From Candidatus Faeciplasma pullistercoris (GTDB taxonomy: Bacteria; Bacillota; Clostridia; Oscillospirales; Ruminococcaceae): a DNA stretch of 64,000 nucleotides. The position numbers and the translations under genes were made by a program. Position 1 is the first letter of the stretch. Every line of letters begins with the position of its first letter. Shown piece by piece: positions 58,146 to 64,000 of this stretch. The DNA lies in NCBI GenBank assembly GCA_018715525.1, contig DVLL01000006.1, positions 1-64,000 of the forward strand, written 5' to 3'. The notes under the pieces were generated by a model. It was not told the origin of the DNA. It made no database searches and saw nothing but the letters and a program-made list of their open reading frames with translations.

Positions 58146-58174
58146 TTGACATCGCGAAAAAAAAGATGTAGAAT
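58146..58174 (+). promoter_or_regulatory. Sigma-A promoter of mgtE
   Basis: TTGACA (58146-58151), 17-bp spacer, TAGAAT (58169-58174), about 175 bp upstream of the mgtE ATG, so a long leader is transcribed. Confidence 0.65.
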
Positions 58175-58224
58175 TGATTCGTGTCTGTAGATACGAAAAA
58201 TGTAATTTTAAAGGAGTGAAATCC

Positions 58225-58308
58225 GTGGACTCAGGCAGTTGCCCTAACACACCCCGAGGGAAAACTTCATACCGGGAACAAGCAGCAGCTGCGAGTTTGC
58301 CCGGATGA
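58225..58308 (+). CDS. Possible leader peptide in the mgtE attenuator
   Basis: A 27-codon frame starting GTG at 58225, 8 bp after AAAGGAG, and ending TGA at 58306-58308 inside the 3' arm of the terminator hairpin. It contains Ser-Cys-Pro, Thr-Pro-Arg-Gly and an Ala run. A ribosome on this frame would physically open the terminator. Whether it is translated is unproven; no relatives can be checked here. Confidence 0.4.
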   Translation: MDSGSCPNTPRGKTSYREQAAAASLPG

Positions 58309-58316
58309 GCTTTTTT
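58265..58316 (+). terminator. Attenuator terminator upstream of mgtE
   Basis: TTCATACCGGG pairs with CCCGGATGAG (one bulged A, one G-U), the stem continues inward as CAAGC/GTTTG, and CTTTTTT follows. It lies between the promoter and the mgtE start, so mgtE expression requires antitermination. GCAGTTGC (58235-58242) can pair with GCAGCTGC (58285-58292) in the hairpin loop. Confidence 0.7.
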
Positions 58317-58348
58317 CCCTCTGATTCAACAGAAGATCGGAGGATACT

Positions 58349-59716
58349 ATGGAAAAGACCACTGTATTTGACATTGTCATCAAGCTCCTCGACCAGCGGA
58401 AGTTCGCGGAGCTCAAGGTGATAATGAATCAAATGAACCCGGCTGACATAGCCTCGATTTTTGACGAGGCTTCAAAAAAAGATATTCCGCTTTTGTTCCG
58501 GCTTTTGCCCAAGGAGCTTGCAGCCGAAACGTTTGCCTACCTTGACAGCGACCAGCAGGAGCAGCTTATTCTCGCCTTTACCGATGAGGAAATCAGGGAA
58601 ATGACTAACGAGCTTTTCCTTGACGACACGGTAGATATAATCGAGGAAATGCCCGCGAACGTAGTCAGCAGGATACTTAAGAACACTGATGAGGCGACAA
58701 GACGGCAGATAAACGAGCTGCTCGCCTATCCGGACGACAGTGCGGGAAGCCTTATGACCCCCGAGTTTGTCTATCTGAACAAATCCATGACCGTCAAGGA
58801 AGCCTTCATAAAGGTCAGACAGGTGGGCGTTGCAAAGGAGACCATTTACACCTGCTATGTCACCGAGCAAAGAAAGCTTATAGGAGTTGTCTCGCTTTTG
58901 GACCTTGTGACCGCGTCCGAGGACACAAGGATAGAAGAGATAATGGACGAAAACGTCATAAGCGTCAAAACCAAGGAGGACAAGGAAACCGTCGCGAAGA
59001 CGCTCGCCAAGTACGACCTGCTGGCGCTGCCGGTAGTTGACGGCGAAAACAGAATAGTCGGTATCGTAACCGTAGACGACGCCATCGACGTTATCCAGGA
59101 GGAGACGACGGAGGATATCGAAATCATGGCGGCTATTTTGCCTACCGACAAGCCCTACTTCAAGACGGGTGTGATTGAAACCTTCCTCAAGCGCATTCCA
59201 TGGCTTCTTTTGCTCATGGTTTCAGCGACATTCACAGGTATGATTATAACCGGCTTTGAGGAAAAGCTTGCCGCAAGCGTAGTTCTTACGGCGTTCATCC
59301 CTATGCTCATGGACACAGGCGGTAACGCCGGAGGACAGGCGTCAGCGACCATTATCCGCGGTCTGTCGCTTGGGAACATCGAGCTTAGAGACATAGCCAA
59401 GGTCATATGGAAGGAAATAAGGGTATCAATTCTGTGCGGCGCGGCGCTTGCGATCGTCAATTTTGCCAAGGTCATGTTAATAGACGGACTGCTTTTAGGA
59501 AACGCGGAAATAAACGCCGTCGTTGCGCTTGTCGTCTGCCTGACGCTGGTAATAGCAGTCTTTATAGCCAAGGTGATAGGCTGCACCCTGCCGATACTTG
59601 CTAAAACCATAGGCTTCGACCCTGCTGTAATGGCGAGCCCGTTTATTACCACCATCGTAGACGCCATCACGCTTTTGGCGTACTTCCTTATCGCCCAGGC
59701 GCTGCTTCACATTTGA
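58349..59716 (+). CDS. mgtE: Magnesium transporter MgtE
   Basis: A 455-residue Mg2+ channel. The N-terminal helical domain (residues 1-130) and two CBS domains (about 140-255) sense cytosolic Mg2+ and gate five C-terminal membrane helices. The pore region contains FIPMLMDTGGNAGGQASATIIRGL (residues in the Mg-binding Asn/Gly stretch) and PVMASPFITTIVDAITLL-like end. Full length. GGAGG lies before the ATG. Transcription passes a terminator/leader-ORF attenuator first, suggesting Mg2+-responsive control in addition to gating. Confidence 0.96.
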   Translation: MEKTTVFDIVIKLLDQRKFAELKVIMNQMNPADIASIFDEASKKDIPLLFRLLPKELAAETFAYLDSDQQEQLILAFTDEEIREMTNELFLDDTVDIIEEMPANVVSRILKNTDEATRRQINELLAYPDDSAGSLMTPEFVYLNKSMTVKEAFIKVRQVGVAKETIYTCYVTEQRKLIGVVSLLDLVTASEDTRIEEIMDENVISVKTKEDKETVAKTLAKYDLLALPVVDGENRIVGIVTVDDAIDVIQEETTEDIEIMAAILPTDKPYFKTGVIETFLKRIPWLLLLMVSATFTGMIITGFEEKLAASVVLTAFIPMLMDTGGNAGGQASATIIRGLSLGNIELRDIAKVIWKEIRVSILCGAALAIVNFAKVMLIDGLLLGNAEINAVVALVVCLTLVIAVFIAKVIGCTLPILAKTIGFDPAVMASPFITTIVDAITLLAYFLIAQALLHI

Positions 59717-59746
59717 TCCGGCAGGGCTCAACTGCATATCTGATAA

Positions 59747-59777
59747 AAGGCGGAGCAGCTATTGCCCCGCCTTTTTT
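59747..59777 (+). terminator. Terminator of mgtE
   Basis: AAGGCGGAGCA/TGCCCCGCCTT stem (one mismatch), 5-nt loop, TTTTTT. Confidence 0.85.
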
Positions 59778-59868
59778 GTTGCAGCCTCCTGCAGCTCCGT
59801 TTGCAGCTAAATATTTTTTGACCGTGCAACGCCTACCAAGTAAAGTCGGGCAAGCTTTGCAAGCCATG

Positions 59869-59897
59869 TTGAAACCCCGCCGAAAGTATGCTAAAAT
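59869..59897 (+). promoter_or_regulatory. Promoter of the small membrane protein/flavin reductase operon
   Basis: TTGAAA (59869-59874), 17-bp spacer, TAAAAT (59892-59897), 29 bp upstream of the ATG. Confidence 0.6.
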
Positions 59898-59925
59898 ATA
59901 ACCATATCCTTCGGAGGTAAACTGT

Positions 59926-60300
59926 ATGATCGTATATATAAATAAAAAATCCGGCAAAGGCGGGCTTGCGGCTGGCTGCAACCTGCTTACCGCCGAAAGG
60001 CTTTCCGCGCTCGCGGCGGCTTCGGCGTGTCTTATACTGACAGCCGTAGGTCTGCGCGCGAGTAACTCAAAGCCTAAACAAAAGAAAAAGCGCTCCCTTG
60101 CCCGCTCAGCCATGAAATTTACCCTTTTATACCGCATCGCAAAAGCGGTAATAGGAAGGGTGTGGCTCTCGGGGCTTGTAAAAAAAGCGGCTGAGCATAA
60201 GTCTGAGATTTGCGAGCAGGCTTCAGCCGGTGACGGCGTCGAGGTCATCTGCGCTATACCGATATCCTCGAAGGAGGAAGTATATGACCGAATCCTATGA
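59926..60300 (+). CDS. Small basic membrane protein of unknown function
   Basis: A 124-residue protein with one clear membrane segment (LSALAAASACLILTAVGL, about residues 26-44), a very basic cytosolic stretch (KPKQKKKRSLARSAMK), a second weakly hydrophobic region and an acidic C-terminus. GGAGG is well placed and a promoter lies close upstream, so I accept it as real. Its last 17 bases overlap the flavin reductase gene, indicating co-translation. I do not recognise the family. Confidence 0.6.
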   Translation: MIVYINKKSGKGGLAAGCNLLTAERLSALAAASACLILTAVGLRASNSKPKQKKKRSLARSAMKFTLLYRIAKAVIGRVWLSGLVKKAAEHKSEICEQASAGDGVEVICAIPISSKEEVYDRIL

Positions 60301-61039
60301 TAAGCCAAAAGCCCTCGGCGGCAAGAGTAAGCCTTACCGCAAGCAAAAGCCTCGCGGCGCAAAGCCTGCTAAAAACGGCTGCGTCAAGCCTGAAAGCGGC
60401 AAAGGCGTCCGACAGAGAGAGGACACGGCTGAAGCCGTCATAACCGGCTTTTCACCTAAGCAGCCGTTTGGGATAGGGGCGGTATTGTCGCCCGTTCCCG
60501 CCGTGATAGTAAGCTGCGGAAGCGTCGAGGCTCCGAACGCCATGACCGCAGCCTGGACCGGCACCGTAAACACCATCCCGCCGAAGCTGTACATATCCCT
60601 GCGGAAAGAGAGATACTCCTACGAAATAATAAAGGCGACCGGCGAGTTTGTCGTTAACCTCACTACCCGTGAGCTTGTCAGAGCCGCCGACTACCTCGGC
60701 GTGCGCTCCGGAAGAAACGAGGACAAGCTGAGCAATCTGGGGCTGAGCGTCTCGCCGAGCCCGAAGCTCGGCGCGCCGATGCTGGATAAAAGCCCCGTCT
60801 CTATAGAATGCAGGGTGGACAAAATAATCCCTCTCGGCTCGCACGACATGTTTATAGCTGACATAGTCGGCGTGAACGTCTCGCCCGAGCTTATAGACGA
60901 GTCGGGACGGTTAAGGCTTGACAGAGCCGGGCTTATAGCCTACTGCCACGGGGAATACTACGCACTCGGTGAAAAGCTCGGCAGCTTCGGCTATTCGGTG
61001 AGAAAAAAGCAGCACGGGCACGGCAAAAAGATAAAATAG
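60284..61039 (+). CDS. Flavin reductase-like (FMN-binding split barrel) protein
   Basis: About 251 residues. An N-terminal Lys/Gly-rich extension of about 55 residues precedes the split-barrel domain: NAMTAAWTGTVNTIPPKLYISL, FVVNLTTRELVRAADYLGVRSGRNEDK and IPLGSHDMFIADIVGVNV, the flavin-reductase family pattern. The C-terminus is again basic (KKQHGHGKKIK). The family moves electrons through bound FMN; partners are unknown here. GGAGG lies before the ATG at 60284, within the upstream gene. The charged tails at both ends are unusual and may reflect nucleic-acid or membrane association. Confidence 0.87.
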   Translation: MTESYDKPKALGGKSKPYRKQKPRGAKPAKNGCVKPESGKGVRQREDTAEAVITGFSPKQPFGIGAVLSPVPAVIVSCGSVEAPNAMTAAWTGTVNTIPPKLYISLRKERYSYEIIKATGEFVVNLTTRELVRAADYLGVRSGRNEDKLSNLGLSVSPSPKLGAPMLDKSPVSIECRVDKIIPLGSHDMFIADIVGVNVSPELIDESGRLRLDRAGLIAYCHGEYYALGEKLGSFGYSVRKKQHGHGKKIK

Positions 61040-61054
61040 GTCATGAATAATCAA

Positions 61055-61090
61055 ATCCGGGCAGGCTGTAACCTGTCCGGATGCTTTTTA
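61055..61090 (+). terminator. Terminator of the flavin reductase gene
   Basis: ATCCGGGCAGG/CCTGTCCGGAT stem (one G-U), 6-nt loop, GCTTTTTA. Confidence 0.75.
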
Positions 61091-62272
61091 CTGCCAATTT
61101 ACACTCCAGCGCTCGGAATAATCTCCGCTGATTGTCCCGCGCGCGCTGCTTTTGAGCTTTGACGCCGCGATTTTCTCCCCGAGCAGTCTATCAAACTCCT
61201 CCGGGTCGATAGGAAGCCTTATCGGCAGATTTCCCTTCCACTGCGAAATATACGCAGCGTTTGATATCATCAGCTCGTTTATTCCCTCTCTGCCGTCCGC
61301 CACAAGCGGAGCGCCGCAAAGTATAGCGTCCGCGAACGCCTGTATGACGCCCATGTGAGCGGTCTCCCTCTCGTCCTCTCCGGGGGTATACTCGGTGTAG
61401 CCGGTCCGTATCTTGGCAAAGCTCTCCCTTGACTCATGGCAGACCTGCCTCTCGGAGGTCTCAAGCGTCCAGAGCCTGAGCGTTCCGCCCTCTATGACCG
61501 CTTTTCCGCGCTCGCCGGATATCTCAAGGCGATTTGTGCCGGGGTATTCCCCCGTCGAGGTGATGAACACTCCGGTAGAGCCGTCGGGGTACCTTGCAAA
61601 TATCGTCGCCGCGTCCTCCGTCTCGATATTATGATACCTTGCCGTGTCGCAAAAAGCGGTTATCTCACAGGGCATCCCGCATATCCACTGCCATATGTCA
61701 AGGTTGTGCACAGCCTGATTGAGGAGCACTCCTCCGCCCTCTCCCGACCATGTCGCGCGCCAGTCTCCCGAGTCGTAATAGCAGTCGGTGCGGTACCAGT
61801 TGGTTATTATCCAGTTTGAGCTCTTTATCCTGCCGAGAGAGCCGTTTAAGACTAATTCCTTAAGCCTCTTAAAGAGAGGGTTCATCCGCTGATTAAACAT
61901 TATGCCGAACACCCTGCCGCTTTTGTCTGCGGCATCGTTGAGGCTTTTCGCGCGGCTGACAGATATGTCCTCCGGCTTCTCGCAAAGAACATGCAGACCC
62001 TTTTCAAGAGCCTTCGCCGCTATCTCGGCGTGCAGCCTGTGGGGAACGGAAACTATCACGGCGTCGCAGCAGCCGCTTGACAAAAGCTCGGAATAGCTCT
62101 CAAATCTTGCTGCCCCCGCAAACGCAGACTCCGCGTACTCAAGTCGGGTCGGGCTTATGTCGCACACCGCCGCGAGCTCCATGCCGCAAATGCCGCCTGA
62201 GTAAACCCCCGCGGCGTGAGCCGTGCCGATATTCCCAAGGCCTATTACGCCTAATCTTACCTTACCTGACAT
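61088..62272 (-). CDS. Gfo/Idh/MocA family oxidoreductase (first)
   Basis: A 394-residue NAD(P)-dependent sugar or inositol dehydrogenase. A Rossmann motif (RLGVIGLGNIGTAHAAG) opens the protein, then the catalytic-Lys region LHVLCEKPEDISVSRAK and the substrate domain WSGEGGGVLLNQAVHNLDIWQWI. Paralogous to the next gene (62283-63452); both share the motif WRATWSGEGGGVLLNQ and probably act on related sugar derivatives. It begins 10 bp after that gene's stop, so the pair forms an operon with the isomerase upstream. Confidence 0.92.
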   Translation of the reverse strand: MSGKVRLGVIGLGNIGTAHAAGVYSGGICGMELAAVCDISPTRLEYAESAFAGAARFESYSELLSSGCCDAVIVSVPHRLHAEIAAKALEKGLHVLCEKPEDISVSRAKSLNDAADKSGRVFGIMFNQRMNPLFKRLKELVLNGSLGRIKSSNWIITNWYRTDCYYDSGDWRATWSGEGGGVLLNQAVHNLDIWQWICGMPCEITAFCDTARYHNIETEDAATIFARYPDGSTGVFITSTGEYPGTNRLEISGERGKAVIEGGTLRLWTLETSERQVCHESRESFAKIRTGYTEYTPGEDERETAHMGVIQAFADAILCGAPLVADGREGINELMISNAAYISQWKGNLPIRLPIDPEEFDRLLGEKIAASKLKSSARGTISGDYSERWSVNWQ

Positions 62273-62282
62273 CTTATCCGGG

Positions 62283-63452
62283 TCACTTGCCTCCGTATGT
62301 TCCCGAGGTATCCGCGAACACAGCCTCCGAGGCGGCCTTTCTTCTTGAGGTGGCGACCCTCTTCATCAGCTCGTCCTTGAAGAGCTGCTCGTCAAATGGA
62401 AGCTCTACCTCACGGCCTAAGAACGATGAAAGGTGCATTGCGTTAGAAAGCATAAGTCCGTTTATGCCTTCCCTGCCGTCCGCCACGAGCGGCTCTCCTC
62501 TCAAAATAGCGGCAGCCCACGCGTTGAGCACTCCAACATGCTGCTCGTTTTTGCCGTCAAGCTCCACCTCGATTTGCGTTGCCTTCGGGCAGCCGAACGG
62601 AACCTTATTTGTCCTTGAGAACTCCTGCTCGCCCATCTCAAGCTCCCAGACTGAAAGCTTGCCGTACTCCGCGATTATCTTGGCGCGGTCGAGCTGGATC
62701 TCGAACCTGTTTGTGCCGCAGGCGTCGCCGGTTGTAGTTATAAATACCCCTGTAGCGCCGTTTTCGTACTCCACGTACGCTGTCACGTCATCCTCGACCT
62801 CGATGTCATGCCACTTGCCGTAGTGAAGGTGAGCCTCCACCTTTTTCGGCATTCCGCATATCCACTGCCACAGATCAAGCTGATGAGGGCACTGATTGAG
62901 AAGGACTCCTCCGCCCTCTCCCGACCATGTCGCGCGCCAGTTGCCTGAATCGTAGTACGCCTGAGGTCTGTACCAGTCGGTAATTATCCAGTTTGTCCTC
63001 TTGATCTGTCCGTAAGCCCCCGACTGAACAAGCTCCCTCATCTTTCTGTAGACGCAGTTTGTGCGCTGATTGAACATCATTCCGAATACTGCCTCCGGAT
63101 GCTTGTCAGCCTCCTCGATCATCTGCCTTACCTGGATGGTGTAAACCCCGGCAGGCTTTTCGCACATAACATGTATTCCCCGCTTCATGCACTCGATTAC
63201 ATACCTCGCATGGTCATAATGGGGCACGCTGACTATGCAGGCGTCGATTTTGCCGGAGTCGAGCATAGTCTCGGCATTGTCAAACAGCGCGACGTCCTCG
63301 CCGAGCTCCGCCTTCGCCCACTCGAGACGGGCGGGATTTATATCCGCGACCGCAGTCACCTCTATCTCAGGGCACATTCCCGCCTTTATGTTGCGGGCAT
63401 GACCCGATCCCATGTTTCCTATTCCTATAATTCCAAGCCTTACCTTTTTCAT
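62283..63452 (-). CDS. Gfo/Idh/MocA family oxidoreductase (second)
   Basis: A 389-residue paralogue. RLGIIGIGNMGSGHARNI (NAD site), IHVMCEKPAGVYTIQVRQ (catalytic Lys of EKP), and WSGEGGGVLLNQCPHQLDLWQWI in the C-terminal domain. GGAGG lies before the ATG. Two such dehydrogenases beside a TIM-barrel isomerase/epimerase is an arrangement typical of pathways that oxidise, epimerise and re-reduce sugars (for example 3-keto intermediates). The exact substrate is unknown. Confidence 0.92.
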   Translation of the reverse strand: MKKVRLGIIGIGNMGSGHARNIKAGMCPEIEVTAVADINPARLEWAKAELGEDVALFDNAETMLDSGKIDACIVSVPHYDHARYVIECMKRGIHVMCEKPAGVYTIQVRQMIEEADKHPEAVFGMMFNQRTNCVYRKMRELVQSGAYGQIKRTNWIITDWYRPQAYYDSGNWRATWSGEGGGVLLNQCPHQLDLWQWICGMPKKVEAHLHYGKWHDIEVEDDVTAYVEYENGATGVFITTTGDACGTNRFEIQLDRAKIIAEYGKLSVWELEMGEQEFSRTNKVPFGCPKATQIEVELDGKNEQHVGVLNAWAAAILRGEPLVADGREGINGLMLSNAMHLSSFLGREVELPFDEQLFKDELMKRVATSRRKAASEAVFADTSGTYGGK

Positions 63453-63473
63453 TCTACATTAGCCTCCGAAAAA

Positions 63474-64000
63474 TCAGTCAAAGCCCCTTGACACAAGGTA
63501 CTCGTAGCTTCTTTTCAGGCACATAAACGGATCCTCGCCGCCGCAGTCGTCCTGCTCCACAAGCATATACTCGGTGCCTGCGTCCTTGGCGCACTCGAAT
63601 ACTCTGTCAAAGTTGATGTTTCCCTCTCCTATTACCGCCATTTTTCTGCCGTAGGCGAAGTCCTTGAGATGGATGCAGGGAACTCTTCCCCCAAGCCTTT
63701 CTATCCACATCGCAGGGTCGGAGCCGCCCGCCGTCACCCAGAAGGTATCTATGGTAAAGCCCATCTCGCCCGGCTCAAAATCCTCGGCAAGCCATTCGAG
63801 CACGAGTCTGCCGTCATACCTTTGGAACTCCTGATCGTGGTTGTGGTACATGAAATACTTGCCGCACTCTTTTATCCGCCTTGCCGCCGGCTTGAATTTC
63901 TCTCGGAACGCAGGAGGAGTGTCGGTGGGGTCGCTCAGGTTAAAGCTCGTCCAGCCAAGACCTATATACTTGCAGCCGAACACCTCATGCTCCGCTGCGA
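63474..64000 (-). CDS. Sugar phosphate isomerase/epimerase family protein (5' end cut by window)
   Basis: The last ~175 residues of a xylose-isomerase-like TIM barrel. Metal-ligand segments are visible: YHNHDQEF, FTIDTFWVTAGG, CIHLKDFAYG, and LVEQDDCGGEDPF near the end. The frame stays open to the window edge (position 64000), so the N-terminal part lies outside. It precedes the two oxidoreductases in the same direction and is likely the first or an early gene of the operon. Confidence 0.88.
   Translation of the reverse strand, partial: AAEHEVFGCKYIGLGWTSFNLSDPTDTPPAFREKFKPAARRIKECGKYFMYHNHDQEFQRYDGRLVLEWLAEDFEPGEMGFTIDTFWVTAGGSDPAMWIERLGGRVPCIHLKDFAYGRKMAVIGEGNINFDRVFECAKDAGTEYMLVEQDDCGGEDPFMCLKRSYEYLVSRGFD

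Overview
This window is chromosomal DNA from an anaerobic, low-to-mid-GC Firmicute, most like the Ruminococcaceae/Oscillospiraceae (Ruminococcus-type clostridia). The evidence is strong Shine-Dalgarno sites with frequent GTG and TTG starts, a T-box leader on valS, the darA-holB-ricT gene order, two [FeFe] hydrogenase-family genes beside rex, xylan-degrading genes, and an aryl-acid / indolepyruvate oxidoreductase operon. I see no transposon, prophage, CRISPR array or rRNA/tRNA cluster. The only stable RNA gene I can support is tmRNA. Genes lie on both strands in short operons separated by clear intrinsic terminators.

Layout. 1-7 kb: tmRNA, a nitroreductase and smpB, a lipoprotein, an unusual membrane protein that looks like a catalytically dead P-type ATPase, and rlmB. 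7-8.7 kb: a small membrane-anchored protein whose upstream region carries a 10-bp tandem repeat and two triads of GTTGARA motifs, then a DUF6062 gene. 8.7-14.1 kb: an 8-oxoguanine glycosylase, tmcAL, ackA, two small genes, nadE and proC. 14.2-19.1 kb: a xylosidase pair (GH3 + GH43) behind a promoter flanked by inverted repeats, then a LysR regulator. 19.2-25.6 kb: rex, an APH-fold kinase, two thioredoxin-like [2Fe-2S] proteins, a PAS-linked sensory hydrogenase (HydS-like), a SpoIIE/PP2C phosphatase and a second [FeFe] hydrogenase. This looks like a redox- and H2-sensing regulatory module built around a kinase/phosphatase pair.

25.8-39.7 kb: a papain-like lipoprotein, queT behind a preQ1-I riboswitch, a small-multidrug-export family protein, a WYL regulator and a DUF896 gene. 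Next comes a transcription unit with a perfect LexA-type box followed by a highly structured RNA leader. It is followed by darA-holB-ricT, an apparently orphan MazF, xylB, rmuC, a CopA-like ATPase with an altered phosphorylation motif, and a CopZ-like chaperone. 39.9-50.4 kb: a MacB/FtsX-like ABC exporter and an aryl-acid operon (acyl-CoA ligase, Na+ symporter, iorA, iorB, paaK, ACT protein).

50.5-64 kb: an amidohydrolase, a CPBP protease, valS with its T-box leader (which contains 7-bp and 8-bp tandem repeats), a CmpB-type membrane protein, and prfB without the usual frameshift site. mgtE follows a terminator/leader-ORF attenuator, then a small membrane protein coupled to a flavin reductase. 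The window ends with two Gfo/Idh/MocA oxidoreductases and a sugar isomerase truncated by the window edge.

How the genes fit together: xylan breakdown (GH3, GH43, xylB) feeds fermentation to acetate (ackA) and H2. Rex and the HydS/APH/PP2C module would sense NADH/NAD+ and H2. The aryl-acid operon could recover rumen-type aryl acids for aromatic amino acid synthesis, or run the other way in amino acid fermentation. All functions come from reading the sequence; no database search was run.
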